Below, piece by piece: positions 9,582 to 18,804 of a stretch of DNA of 64,000 nucleotides. The DNA lies in contig CAVZTA010000009.1 of assembly GCA_963778025.1 (NCBI GenBank), forward strand, positions 248,001-312,000. The letters are read 5' to 3'. A program made the translations under genes and the position numbers. Below the pieces are notes generated by a model that worked only from the letters and a program-made list of their open reading frames with translations, did not search any database and was not told the origin of the DNA. Positions within the stretch are counted from its first letter, which is position 1, and each line of letters starts with the position of its first letter. This DNA is from CAVZTA01 sp963778025 (GTDB lineage: Bacteria; Chloroflexota; Limnocylindria; Limnocylindrales; CSP1-4).

Positions 9582-9956
9582 GCGCTGAACGCTACGCCAT
9601 CCCCGCTTGCAGCGGCGTCACGAACGTGGCCCTGGCGCCTCCTGCGCCGCCGTGTCCTCCGTCCGGGTGCACAGGGTGCACGTTGCGACGAACCAGGAGC
9701 TCGCGACGGCGCCTCGACCCGGGCGGAAGGGTCCCGGCGGGCCGTTCAGCCATCGGACGGAGCATCGGATGCACCGGTTGGCAGCGGGAGCGCCCGATCG
9801 GCCGTCCGAACGGAGGCCCGCTTCGTCGCAACGCGCATCGGGTGCACCTCCGGCGAGGCCGACCCCTTGACTGGCAACGACCCGACCGAGCTTCCCTTCG
9901 TCTCTATGGAACGAGCCGAGCTGTCAAGGCAGTAGATCGCGCCGACGGCCGACGAA
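9582..9956. other. Intergenic region with a 12-bp perfect inverted repeat
   Basis: No convincing gene. CGTTGCGACGAA at 9681-9692 and its exact complement TTCGTCGCAACG at 9822-9833 flank ~130 bp. Each arm sits beside a GGGTGCAC motif. Short open frames here are Arg/Pro-rich and look non-coding. The region should carry the promoter of the AraC gene. Confidence 0.45.
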
Positions 9957-10695
9957 TCATCGCAGCGCCTGGAGGAGGTCGAGCGTCGCGGCGACGACCG
10001 CTTGCTGCTGCGCCTCGCGGCTGATCGCCGCCGGCGGATCGTTCGGCTGGCCGGTGTACCAGCCCATCTGCTCGTGGTTGCCGCCCTCGATGGGCGTGAA
10101 CGTCACGTTCGGGCCCGAGCTTGGCGACGTTCGCCGGGCTCGTGTACGACGCCACGCCAGCGTCCAGCGTCCCGTACGTCGAGGCCACGGCGACGCCGGT
10201 CGCCGAGATGTCGGCGGCCGAATAGGACGCCCACAGCACGAGGCCCTCGATCGCGCCCTGATGTGACGCGAGGAACTGGGCGGCCATCGAGCCACCGAGG
10301 GAGTGGCCGCCGACGGCCCACCGATCGATCTCGGGGTGCTCGGTGATGACCGCCTGGGCGGCGTCGATGTCGAAGACGGCGAGGTTGAAGGGAACGGGCA
10401 CGATGGCGACGAGATAGCCCTGGGCCGCGATCGCCTGCGCCTGCGGCGCGTAGGCGGCGGGCGGCACCTTGCCGCCCGGATACAGGACGAGGCCGATGGT
10501 CGGTTCGCCACTGGCAGGTCGGTAGGTCAAGCGGCCATCCGAGTCCTGGGTGAACGTCACCTCGGGCGTCGAGACGAGCGCGGCGGTCGCCTCGGGCAGC
10601 AGTGCCTGCGGCTGCGCCCACCAGAGGAACGCGCCGGCCGCGACGGTGAGTGCGCCCAGCACGATGACCCCGAGGACGCGAAGCCAGCGGTTCAA
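9957..10695 (-). CDS. Membrane-anchored α/β-hydrolase (dienelactone-hydrolase-like), one frameshift
   Basis: A 245-residue protein when repaired. Residues 5-26 form a membrane anchor or signal (VLGVIVLGALTVAAGAFLWW), followed by an α/β-hydrolase domain. LVLYPGGKVPPAAYAPQAQA carries the oxyanion-loop region, GGHSLGGS the nucleophile elbow (Ser) and the late GGNHEQMG the catalytic His. The frame breaks at the GGGCCC at 10111-10116; dropping one base gives AKLGPNVTFTPIEGGNHEQ and a stop at 9957. This is the same sequence context as the break in the LLM gene. It is probably an exported esterase-like enzyme of unknown substrate. Confidence 0.8.
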
Positions 10696-11041
10696 GGCCG
10701 GTCGACGCCGATGCGCGCTGTGAGGGTCGGGGTCGGCTCGATGTCGATGTCCTCCGCGAGGCGAGGGCGAGGCGTCCCGACCTTAGCGCCGCTGGTCGCA
10801 CGTCAAGTGGCCGAGTCGTGAGCCGGCGCCGAGTCTCGCGAACCGCCCGCGATCGGCCCCGAGTCTCGACAGGCCCGTGGCTCGCGACCGCAGCATCCGC
10901 GAGTGTTCTGTGACTCGCGTCCCGGTCGTGACAGATGTTCCCCCGGATGAGCGCTCGTCGCCGGTCGCTCGACGTCGCGCGCGATCTTGAGCGTGGGCCG
11001 TGCGAGCACTCTTGTCGGATGGGTCGCTCGGCGAGCGCGTG
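10696..11041. other. Intergenic region without recognisable gene
   Basis: Short open frames on both strands have poor composition and no family resemblance. The stretch separates the hydrolase from the SCO1664-like gene and probably carries the hydrolase promoter. I see no clear hairpin terminator. Confidence 0.4.
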
Positions 11042-11878
11042 TCACGGATCGCGTGACCAACGTTCACCGGGGTGACGGATGACAGGAACCAGCGCTCGCG
11101 TGCGCCTCAGACCGGGGGCCAGGGCAGCGGCGGGCCGGCGCGGATCGGGCTGCGGGAACCGCCCGGTCTTGAGCAGCCGCTCGACGCGCCGCACCATCGC
11201 GGCGACCTCATGCGGCGCCAGGTGGTCGCACAGCGCATCGCCCAGGACGCCACCCAGGTCCGCCCGTAGCCCTTCGAGCATCGCGATCTCCTCCGCCGCG
11301 AACGGCTCGCCGCGCCAGTCCCAGAGCACCGTTCGCAGCTTCGGCACCGGGGAGAAGCACACCCCGTGGTCCACGCCGTGGATGTGCCCGCCTGGCACCG
11401 GCAGCAGGTGGCCCGCCTTGCGGTCGGTGTTGTTCACCGCGGCGTCGAACACGGCCATGCGCCGCAGCCGCTCATCCCCGTCGATCACCAGCTGCACGGG
11501 GTCGACCGTCTCGTCGACGTCGATCCACAGCTGGACCATCCCGCCGCCGAACGGCCCGTCGCGGTAGACCGTCGGCGGGACGATCCCCCACCCGCACGCT
11601 TCCGACACCAGGAACGCCGCCACCTCCCGATGCGACAGCGTCCCGTCCGGGAAGTCGTCCAGCGGCCGCTCGCCGATGGTGGGCTTGTAGACGCACGCCG
11701 CGACGAGGTCCGGCTCCGGGTCGGGACAGCGCCGCGTCACGGTCCCGACGAGCGCATTGTTCGTCGAGGCCAGCAACCGGCCGATGATCTCCAGCTCGCC
11801 GTCGCGCAGCAGCTCGAGCGCCGTCGACGGGTCGAGGTCGCGCGAGCGGGGCGGCGGGAACGACGCCGGTCCGGTCAT
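11042..11878 (-). CDS. SCO1664-family (PI3/4-kinase-like) protein
   Basis: A 278-residue member of the SCO1664 family, related to phosphatidylinositol-3/4-kinase-like phosphotransferases. LLRDGELEIIGRLLASTNNALVG and VYKPTIGERPLDDFPDGTL (possible nucleotide-contact Lys) are followed by REVAAFLVSEACGWGIVPPTV. The catalytic loop-like FDAAVNNTDRKAGH and the HIHGVDHGVCF motif correspond to the D-N/D-H-G residues of the kinase core. In many high-GC bacteria the gene is next to DUF3090 and a histidine phosphatase. Here DUF3090 is 34 bp upstream, and no phosphatase is in the window. Confidence 0.88.
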   Translation of the reverse strand: MTGPASFPPPRSRDLDPSTALELLRDGELEIIGRLLASTNNALVGTVTRRCPDPEPDLVAACVYKPTIGERPLDDFPDGTLSHREVAAFLVSEACGWGIVPPTVYRDGPFGGGMVQLWIDVDETVDPVQLVIDGDERLRRMAVFDAAVNNTDRKAGHLLPVPGGHIHGVDHGVCFSPVPKLRTVLWDWRGEPFAAEEIAMLEGLRADLGGVLGDALCDHLAPHEVAAMVRRVERLLKTGRFPQPDPRRPAAALAPGLRRTRALVPVIRHPGERWSRDP

Positions 11879-11912
11879 CTGTCTCGGCGCCTGATGCCAG
11901 TCGGTCCGCGGC

Positions 11913-12482
11913 TCAGTTCAGGAGATGTCCGTTGCGCCGCGGGCACAGGTGGCCCTGCGGATCGAGCGGCTGGCCGCACAGCGGGCACGGCGGCCGGCCC
12001 GAGCCCAGGACCCGAACGGCGCGCTCGACGAACGAGCGGGCCTCCATCGGCAGCAGCCGAACGCGAAGGACGTCGGGCCCGTCGGGCGAGGAGTCGTCAT
12101 CGTCGTCGAGGACGTCCTCGTCCTCGTCCTCGGACGGGGCGCGGGCCTCGACCAGCACCCGGCCCTTCGACCCGTCCCAGCCGAGCGACAGGGTCGCCGC
12201 TCGGAACGCCTCGTTGATCGGCTCGTCGAGTGGCGCGCCGTCGCCCAGCAGCGCGGTGACGCCGTCATCGTCCTCGGCGCCCTCGATGCCCCGCTTCTCC
12301 AGCTCATCGAGGAGGTCGTCCAGGCGCTCGGCGAGCGCGGCGACCTGCACCTTCTCGAGCGCCACGGAGACGATCCGCGAACCTTCCCGGGCCTGGAGGA
12401 AGAACATGCGGCTGCCCGGCTCGCCGACGGTGCCGGCGACGAATCGGTCGGGCGTATCGAAGAGGAAGAAACGTCGAGCCAT
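11913..12482 (-). CDS. DUF3090-family protein with C-terminal zinc-ribbon-like motif
   Basis: A DUF3090 protein of 189 residues from the ATG at 12482, chosen because family members begin with an aromatic strand such as ARRFFLFDTPDRFVAGTVG and because AGGA lies four bases upstream. An in-frame ATG at 12500 would add six residues. The body has REGSRIVSVALEKVQV and a helical DDLLDELEKRG, an acidic linker (EDEDEDVLDDDDDS) and the signature tail CPLCGQPLDPQGHLCPRRNGH, a likely Zn-binding site. The function is unknown; it is co-transcribed with the SCO1664 kinase-like gene. Confidence 0.9.
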   Translation of the reverse strand: MARRFFLFDTPDRFVAGTVGEPGSRMFFLQAREGSRIVSVALEKVQVAALAERLDDLLDELEKRGIEGAEDDDGVTALLGDGAPLDEPINEAFRAATLSLGWDGSKGRVLVEARAPSEDEDEDVLDDDDDSSPDGPDVLRVRLLPMEARSFVERAVRVLGSGRPPCPLCGQPLDPQGHLCPRRNGHLLN

Positions 12483-12594
12483 GAAGTCCTGGTGCGGCAT
12501 GTGCGATCCAATGGCGAGGGTCGGACGGGACCGACCCGTCGTCGACTCTATACCGATTCGCGCGGCCGGCCGTTTCGGACGTGGGGCCCGCGAC

Positions 12595-14223
12595 TCACGA
12601 GAGCGAGACGGAGATCGTGTGGTAGCCGCGAGCGCCGTCGGGTGCCGGCGGTGACGGTCCCTCGTCCTGCGGCGTTCCCGTGCCGTCGGTCGCGCGGACC
12701 CGGAGGTCGTGGACGCCGGACGCCACCTCGCCCGTCGGCCAGTCGTACCGCCACTGGACCCACGTCTGGTCGCTGATCGCGGGGGCGAGCTTCGCCGCCT
12801 GCCACGGACCCCCGTCGACGGAGATCTCGACAGCCGAGATGCCCCGCTCGGGCGCCCAGGCGATACCCGCGACGGGGACCACGCCGCGCGCGACGTTCGA
12901 GCCGGAGCCCGGCACGTCGATCCGGCTCTGCGTGAGGATCGGGCCTTCCTTGGCCCAGCCCAGCCGCACCCAGTAGGCGTCGAAGGACTCCAGCGTCGTG
13001 AGCTCGAGCTCGGCCAGCCACTTGGTCGCCGACACGTAGCCGTACAGCCCTGGCACGATCAGGCGCGCGGGGTAGCCATGCGCCGACGGGAGCGGCTGGT
13101 CGTTCATCTTCACGGCGATGAGCGCGTCCCGCTCCTGGCCGGTCACCCAGCTGGTGGGGAAGCCGGCGGTCCAGCCGTCGACCGAGCGGGGCACGATCTG
13201 GGTCGCGCCGGGCTTCACGCCCGCGATGTCGAGCACGTCGGTCAGCCGGACGCCCGTCCACTTCGTGTTGCCGACGAGGTTCCCGCCGACCTCGTTCGAA
13301 ACGCACGCGATGGTCACGTACCGCTCCACGAGCGGCAGCGCGACGAGCTCGTCGAACGTGAGGGTCGTCTCGCGGTCGACCATGCCGTGCACCCGCAGCG
13401 ACCAGGTCGAGACGTCGATCGACGGCGTCAGCAGCGCGGTATCGATGCGGTAGAAGCGGTCGTTGGGCATGACCAGGGGCGTCACGCCCGCGATGCCGAG
13501 GTCCGCTCCCGCGGGGATGGCCGCGGCGCGCTCCGCGGCCGGCGGGATCAGCGCTTCGGTCGCAACGACCTGGACGGCCTTCCGTTCCCGCAGCATGCGC
13601 CCCAGACCGCCGCCTGCGATGGCGAGTACGCCCAGTCCGCCAACGGACACGAGGAACCGCCGGCGGCCGACCGGGTCGATGGCAGTGGGGGTGGCCGCGC
13701 GCGCGCCGGGCGAGACCGAAACCGCCGCAGCCGCCCGGCCCAGCAACCAGCCGAGCGCCTGGATGCCGACCAGCGCCGCGAGCCCCGCCGAGACCGCCGC
13801 GAGGACCATCGACGTCTGCGGATCCGAGAGACTCGCGACGAACCCCAGCAGCGCCATTCCCCCGATGGCCGCATTCGCGAGATCGCGGCGCGTTCGCGCG
13901 AGCACCCCGACCGCAGCGCCCAGGGCCAGCGCGACGATCAGCACCGCGACGCTGAGCGCGAGCTTGTCGTTCGTGCCGAACCACGCCACGACCACGTCCT
14001 TGGCGCCGGCTGGCTGGAGCGCGATGACGGCGGAGCCCACCGAGACCACGAGGCTGGGCGCGCCCTCGAACAGCGCCGCGAGGAGCTCCGTGACCGCGAG
14101 CGCCAGCGCCGCGGCGACGACACCCGCCAAGGCCGCCCACGACCGCGGGACGAGCGGACCGGGACGCACGGGCACGCCGGCCTCACGGGCGGGCGGCGTG
14201 ACGGCGCGTGCGGAGGTGCTCAC
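12595..14223 (-). CDS. Membrane-anchored sulfite-oxidase-like molybdopterin oxidoreductase
   Basis: A 542-residue molybdoenzyme of the sulfite oxidase/YedY superfamily. Residues ~25-195 hold four hydrophobic segments. A twin-arginine-like RRRFLVSVGGLGVLAIAGG follows, so the catalytic domain is probably outside the membrane. The Mo-cofactor domain (~235-440) has FYRIDTALLTPSID, WSLRVHGMVD, VTIACVSNEVGGN (the Cys is the Mo ligand), GVRLTDVLDIAGV, and AHGYPARLIVPGLYGY. A C-terminal Mo-co dimerisation domain (~445-540) contains GIAWAPERGISAVEISVDGGPW. The gene is intact. The substrate is unknown; such proteins reduce S- or N-oxides or oxidise sulfite. Confidence 0.93.
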   Translation of the reverse strand: MSTSARAVTPPAREAGVPVRPGPLVPRSWAALAGVVAAALALAVTELLAALFEGAPSLVVSVGSAVIALQPAGAKDVVVAWFGTNDKLALSVAVLIVALALGAAVGVLARTRRDLANAAIGGMALLGFVASLSDPQTSMVLAAVSAGLAALVGIQALGWLLGRAAAAVSVSPGARAATPTAIDPVGRRRFLVSVGGLGVLAIAGGGLGRMLRERKAVQVVATEALIPPAAERAAAIPAGADLGIAGVTPLVMPNDRFYRIDTALLTPSIDVSTWSLRVHGMVDRETTLTFDELVALPLVERYVTIACVSNEVGGNLVGNTKWTGVRLTDVLDIAGVKPGATQIVPRSVDGWTAGFPTSWVTGQERDALIAVKMNDQPLPSAHGYPARLIVPGLYGYVSATKWLAELELTTLESFDAYWVRLGWAKEGPILTQSRIDVPGSGSNVARGVVPVAGIAWAPERGISAVEISVDGGPWQAAKLAPAISDQTWVQWRYDWPTGEVASGVHDLRVRATDGTGTPQDEGPSPPAPDGARGYHTISVSLS

Positions 14224-14266
14224 CGGGCCAGTCTCGGACGTACCGATGACGCCCGCATGACGGCGA

Positions 14267-15286
14267 TCAGGCGCGCACTTCCTGCCGCAGGAAGATCACG
14301 TACGCCAGGGCGAACAGGCCGACGGTCAATGCGACGAGCACCACGATCTGCGGCCACACGATGAGCATGCTCTGGTCGAGCGACAGCAGCGACGGGATCT
14401 GCTCCTGCGCCGAGACGTACTGCTGCAGGCTGCCGACGCCCAGGACCGTCTTCGCGGCCGGGTTCATGATCGCGGTCACCGCGTCCTGGTAGAGCGTGGC
14501 CGGCGAGATGCGCAGGAAGAGCTGCTGCGTGGTGGTCGAGGCGAAGTAGTCGTCCGCACTGCCCGTCACGTTGGCCGGGAAGATCGTGTTCGCGAGCAGC
14601 GGCAGCAGGAAGGCGCCGAACAGGATCACGCCGAGCCACGTCCCGAAGCCCACCAGCGCCGCCGATGCGGCACGGCGCATCACGACCGACAGCAGCAGCC
14701 CGAACGCGAGCCAGAACCCGGCGTACAGGATCGTCACCAGCAGCCAGACGATGACCCGCAGGACCTCGTTGAGCGTCGGGATGATGCCCAGCCGCACGAT
14801 GCCGAAGCCCGCGATGAGCGCGACCATCGCGGTCAGCATCAGCGCGATGATCGCGATGCCCGCCGCGAACTTGCCGTTGATGACATCGTCGCGATGGATG
14901 GGCTGCGCGAGGAGTCGCGACAGCGTGCCCTGGGCGCGCTCGGAGTTGACGGCGTCGAACCCGAAGGCGATGCCGACGAGGGGCACGAACATCGCCACGA
15001 ACGCGACGGTCGGGATGCCGCCGGCCGTCTGCGCGCCCGCCGAGAACAGCAGCAGGAAGATGGCGGGTGTCCCCGACGCCTGCGACGCGGCGTCCTTGAT
15101 GGCCTGCGCGGTGAAGTACAGCGGCACCGCGGCCGCGATGCCGATGATCAGCAGCAGGACGTAGAACCGGACGCTGCCCAGGTGATCGGCGAATTCCTTG
15201 GCGCCGATCGTCCGCCAGCCGCCTGACGGCGCCTTCTCGTGACGACGGGCGTCCTGGACGGTGGCGGTGGTGAGCTCAGCGGACAT
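14267..15286 (-). CDS. ABC-2-type transporter permease (NosY-like)
   Basis: A 339-residue integral membrane protein. The ATG at 15286 lies inside the last codons of the ATPase gene (11-bp overlap). An N-terminal cytoplasmic stretch (GWRTIGAKEFADHLGSVRFY, the start typical of ABC-2 permeases) precedes TM1. A periplasmic loop follows, then SERAQGTLSRLLAQPIHRDDVI, the conserved coupling segment of ABC-2 permeases, and five further TM helices. It acts with the ATPase at 15276-16463 and the NEW3 protein at 16468-17652 as one export system. Confidence 0.92.
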   Translation of the reverse strand: MSAELTTATVQDARRHEKAPSGGWRTIGAKEFADHLGSVRFYVLLLIIGIAAAVPLYFTAQAIKDAASQASGTPAIFLLLFSAGAQTAGGIPTVAFVAMFVPLVGIAFGFDAVNSERAQGTLSRLLAQPIHRDDVINGKFAAGIAIIALMLTAMVALIAGFGIVRLGIIPTLNEVLRVIVWLLVTILYAGFWLAFGLLLSVVMRRAASAALVGFGTWLGVILFGAFLLPLLANTIFPANVTGSADDYFASTTTQQLFLRISPATLYQDAVTAIMNPAAKTVLGVGSLQQYVSAQEQIPSLLSLDQSMLIVWPQIVVLVALTVGLFALAYVIFLRQEVRA

Positions 15287-16463
15287 CGGTCGACTCCGGC
15301 ACGTAGCGGCGATAGAGCTCGAGAAGGTCGTCGCCACGGCGACGCAGGTGGACGAGGGTGAGGCCCGCGCCGGCGAGCGCGGTGGCGAGTGGTGCGGCGA
15401 CCTCGCCGCTCGCGGTGACGACGCGCAGGCGCTCCTCGCGCTCGTGCGGCTCGACGTCGAGGACCCCCGCGACGTTCCGGGCCACCGGGTCGATCGATTC
15501 GGGTGGGCCGTCGATGCCGACCTCGAACTGGACCTCGCGATCCGAGCCCCGGGCGAGCTCGTCGAGTGGCCCGGCGGCGACCAGGCGTCCCTCGGAGAAG
15601 AAGCCCACGCGGTCGCACAGGGACTGCACCTGGCCCAGGATGTGCGAGCTGAGCAGGACCGTCAGCGAGCGGTCCCGGACGAGGCGACGGAGCAGCGCGA
15701 GCAGCTCCTCGACGCCCGCCGGGTCGATGGCGATCGTCGGCTCGTCGAGGATGAGGACCGACGGGTCCTTCACCAGGGCGTCGGCGATGCCCAGGCGCTG
15801 GCGCATGCCGCGCGAGTATTTGTCGGCGCTGCGGTCGGCCGCCTCCGTGAGGCGGACGTCCTGGAGCAGCTCGTCGATCCGCGCGTCGGCCTCGCGCCGC
15901 GGGATGCCGTTGAGGCGCGCGGTGTAGCGCAGGTTGTCGCGGCCCGACATGCCCGGGTAGAAGCCGACGTTGTCGGGCAGGTAGCCGACCTGGCGCTTCA
16001 CCGCCAGCGGCTGGCGGGTCGGGTCCAGCCCGAGCACCCGGACGATGCCCTCCGTCGGCTCCGTCAGCCCGAGGAGCATCAGGACGGTGGTCGTCTTGCC
16101 CGCGCCGTTCGGCCCGAGGAGCCCGAAGACCTCGCCCGCATGGATGTCGAGGTCGAGCAGGTCGACCGCCGGCCGATCCAGGCCGTCGTACTCCTTGGTC
16201 AGGCCGCGGACCGAGATGACGGCGTCGGCGGGCGCGTCGGCCAGGAGCACGTCCGGGTCATGACGCCGCCGCTCCTCGGCGGCCTCGCGCACCGGATCGA
16301 CCTCCCAGGGTCGGACCTGGCGGTCCGGCGGGCGGGTGCCGGTCGGCACGGTCGATGCCGGCCGTGACGCACCCGGGCCCGGAGCGCCGGATCGCGGCCG
16401 CACCTTCTTGCGGGTGGGTCCGCCGCCCCCCTTGCGCTCGATCGGTGCCCGATCCTCGGTCAT
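15276..16463 (-). CDS. ABC transporter ATP-binding protein (ABC-2 export type)
   Basis: A 395-residue ATPase. An ~80-residue, Pro/Arg-rich N-terminal extension precedes the nucleotide-binding domain, which begins ISVRGLTKEYDGL. Walker A is GPNGAGKTT, the Q-loop is VGYLPDN, the signature is YSRGMRQRLGIA (LSGGQ variant), Walker B is VLILDEPT and the H-loop is LLSSHILGQVQ. The C-terminal ~100 residues form a DrrA/NatA-like regulatory domain. It is coupled to the downstream permease by overlap and lies 4 bp downstream of the NEW3 gene. Confidence 0.95.
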   Translation of the reverse strand: MTEDRAPIERKGGGGPTRKKVRPRSGAPGPGASRPASTVPTGTRPPDRQVRPWEVDPVREAAEERRRHDPDVLLADAPADAVISVRGLTKEYDGLDRPAVDLLDLDIHAGEVFGLLGPNGAGKTTTVLMLLGLTEPTEGIVRVLGLDPTRQPLAVKRQVGYLPDNVGFYPGMSGRDNLRYTARLNGIPRREADARIDELLQDVRLTEAADRSADKYSRGMRQRLGIADALVKDPSVLILDEPTIAIDPAGVEELLALLRRLVRDRSLTVLLSSHILGQVQSLCDRVGFFSEGRLVAAGPLDELARGSDREVQFEVGIDGPPESIDPVARNVAGVLDVEPHEREERLRVVTASGEVAAPLATALAGAGLTLVHLRRRGDDLLELYRRYVPESTDVR

Positions 16464-16467
16464 GGCC

Positions 16468-17652
16468 CTACCGCCGGCCGTACGTCCGGAAGACCCAGTA
16501 GAGCCCGGCGCCGACGGCGACGATGAGGAGGATCCCGAGGATCCCCCAGAACTGCGGCGTCTCGACGGTCACCCGCATGTCCACGTTGTCGGACTTCTCC
16601 GTGGCCTTCGCGGTCACCGAGAGCTGGTAGTCGCCCGCGATGGCGTCGGTGGCGGGTGTCAGGGTGCCGGTGATGTTGGCGTTCTCGCCGGCGGGGATCG
16701 ACGCGATGGGATCGCCCTTCTGCTCGAACTTCCAGCCGGTGGGCGGCGTGCCGCTCAGCGTGACGTTGGTCAACGGCGCGGTACCCGAGTTCTTGACGGT
16801 GAACTCGATGTCCTTGGCGCTGCCCGCGTTGGCGGTGGTCGAGAGCACCTCGTTGACGGTCGTGAGGTCCATCGTGTACGAGCCGGTGATGCCGACGGTG
16901 AGGTCGGCCGCCGCGGTCTTCCCGCCCCCGCTCGCGGTCACCTTGATGGGATACGCCTGCGCCGCGGCGTCATCCGGCGGATCGGCGGTCACCTTGATGG
17001 TCGACGACGCACCCGCATTGACGGTCACGGTCGTCGCCTGGGCCTCGCTCGTCGGCTCGGCCTTGACGGTCCAGCCCGACGGGGCCTCGGTGGTCAGGCC
17101 GAAGACGATGTCGGCGGCGGTGTCGTTCTTGAGGTCGAGGTTGAAGTCGAACGTCTGGTCCGACGACCCCTGCAGCTCGGCGAAGTCCGTCGTCAGCGTC
17201 ACGTCGCCTGCGGCCTGCTCGGCGACGCTCACGTCCAGGGGCAGGGTGTCCTGCAGCGTGCCCGACGTCGCCCGGACGGCGAGCCGGGTCTTGCCGCTCG
17301 CCTGACCGTCCGGCACGTCGACCTCGAGGGTGACGTCGGGCGACTTGTTCGCCGCCACGTACACGCCGTCGATGACCGCGCCGCCGCCACGGAACGACGC
17401 CTTCCAGCCTTCGGGGACCCCCTCGACCGCGAGGTCGACGCGGCGGTCCGAATCGGTGTCGATGGTCAGCGTGAAGCTGGCCGTGCCGCCGGGCTCCACC
17501 CGGACGGCGGGGAAGGGCGTCGTGACCACCAGGCCGTTGACGGCCGCGGCCGCCGGCGCCAGTGCGGTGATCAGGACGAGGGACGCCAGGACGGCGACGG
17601 AGGCCCGGGCCGCTGATGCGGACCCCTGGAGCCTCCGGAGGGCGACGGACAT
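16468..17652 (-). CDS. NEW3-domain secreted membrane-anchored protein
   Basis: A 394-residue extracytoplasmic protein. It has a signal peptide (~1-37, ending APAAAA), then three to four Ig-like β-sandwich modules rich in Thr, Val and Ala, among them NEW3-type sequences such as FTVKNSGTAPLTNVTLSGTP and GWKFEQKGDPIASIPAGE, then a C-terminal TM helix (WGILGILLIVAVGAGLYWVF) and a basic tail. NEW3 proteins are commonly encoded with ABC-2 exporters, as here, and may be the substrate-capture or scaffold part. It is first in the three-gene operon. Confidence 0.88.
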   Translation of the reverse strand: MSVALRRLQGSASAARASVAVLASLVLITALAPAAAAVNGLVVTTPFPAVRVEPGGTASFTLTIDTDSDRRVDLAVEGVPEGWKASFRGGGAVIDGVYVAANKSPDVTLEVDVPDGQASGKTRLAVRATSGTLQDTLPLDVSVAEQAAGDVTLTTDFAELQGSSDQTFDFNLDLKNDTAADIVFGLTTEAPSGWTVKAEPTSEAQATTVTVNAGASSTIKVTADPPDDAAAQAYPIKVTASGGGKTAAADLTVGITGSYTMDLTTVNEVLSTTANAGSAKDIEFTVKNSGTAPLTNVTLSGTPPTGWKFEQKGDPIASIPAGENANITGTLTPATDAIAGDYQLSVTAKATEKSDNVDMRVTVETPQFWGILGILLIVAVGAGLYWVFRTYGRR

Positions 17653-17814
17653 GCGCGGCCTCCGCGATCTTGTGTGTGACGGATGTTCGGGGCGCCGGCT
17701 CGGGGTTTCATGTCCGACGCACGCCGCGGCGGATGATACGCAAAAGACGTCGAACCGTCGGGCGGCGGGGTCGCCGTGCGTGGCGGCGAGCGCTCCAGGA
17801 TGCTCGGCCCGGCC

Positions 17815-18804
17815 TCACCGCACGATGTCGGCGGGGCTACCCGCGAGCAGGCGGTCGAGCGTCGGGCGGTCAGGCATGCCGTCCATGTCACCATCGACGG
17901 TGACCGCCGCCGCGCCGCATGCGACGGCCCAGCGCAGCGCCACCGGATCGTCCAGACCCTCCAGACGCGCCGCCAGGAACCCGGCGCAGAACGCGTCGCC
18001 GGCGCCGATCGGATCGACGACGTGCGGGACACGCAGGGCCGCCACCTGGAGGCCCGCGCCGGTCCGGTCGTGGAGGACGGCGCCGCGGTCACCGAGCTTG
18101 GCGATGACCGTCGGGATGCCCTGCCCGTGGAGGACCGTCGCGGCGGCCGTCCCGGTGCCGTCGTCGTCGACGCCGGCGACGACCGCGAGCTCGTCCGGCG
18201 AGCCGAGGACGACGTTCGCGCGGCTCACCAGCGGGGCGAGGGCTCGTGCCGCCTCGAGGTCGGACCACAGCAGGCGGCGCAGGTTGACGTCGAACGAGAT
18301 CGGGACGCCGGCCTCCGTCGCGATCGCGAGCGCGCGTTCATGGGCGGCGCGAGCGCCGGCGCCGAGGGCCGGCGTGATCCCCGTCACGTGGAGCCACTGG
18401 GCGTCGCGCAGCAGCGACGCGGCCGCCTCGACGTCGTCCACGCCGAGCCGGCTGCCGGCCGACCCGCGTCGGTGGTACAGCGCCTGCGACGGGCCGAGGG
18501 CACGACGCTCGCGGAGCATCAACCCGGTCGGGGCCTCCGGGTCGACGGTGAGATGGCGGATGTCCACGCCCTCGCCGCCAAGACGCCTCGCGATCGCCGT
18601 GCCGAAGCCGTCGGCACCCACGCGCCCGACGAACGCGACCCGGCGACCCAGCCGGGCGAGACCCACCGCGACGTTCGCCTCCGCCCCGATCACGTGGCGG
18701 CTGAACGTCGTCGCATCGGCGAGCGATCGGCCGCCATCGGCGATGAGCCCGATGAACGCCTCGCCGAGCGTCACGACCTCCGGGCCCGTCATCCGACCCG
18801 TCAT
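17815..18804 (-). CDS. kdgK: 2-keto-3-deoxygluconate kinase (PfkB family)
   Basis: A 329-residue ribokinase/PfkB sugar kinase. The ATG at 18804 overlaps the aldolase stop (ATGA). An open frame extends far upstream of this but is antisense noise. GEAFIGLIADG at the start, GAEANVAVGLARLG (PfkB motif 1) and the C-terminal DPIGAGDAFCAGFLAARLEG with the catalytic Asp and anion hole are all intact. SFDVNLRRLLW matches KDG kinases (DxNxRxxLW). It phosphorylates 2-keto-3-deoxygluconate to KDPG, the substrate of the adjacent aldolase. Confidence 0.88.
   Translation of the reverse strand: MTGRMTGPEVVTLGEAFIGLIADGGRSLADATTFSRHVIGAEANVAVGLARLGRRVAFVGRVGADGFGTAIARRLGGEGVDIRHLTVDPEAPTGLMLRERRALGPSQALYHRRGSAGSRLGVDDVEAAASLLRDAQWLHVTGITPALGAGARAAHERALAIATEAGVPISFDVNLRRLLWSDLEAARALAPLVSRANVVLGSPDELAVVAGVDDDGTGTAAATVLHGQGIPTVIAKLGDRGAVLHDRTGAGLQVAALRVPHVVDPIGAGDAFCAGFLAARLEGLDDPVALRWAVACGAAAVTVDGDMDGMPDRPTLDRLLAGSPADIVR

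Noticed and set aside
9592..9831. Small minus-strand open frame of 79 codons
   Set aside because: Arg/Pro/Gly-rich with no SD and no family resemblance; it covers the intergenic inverted repeat.
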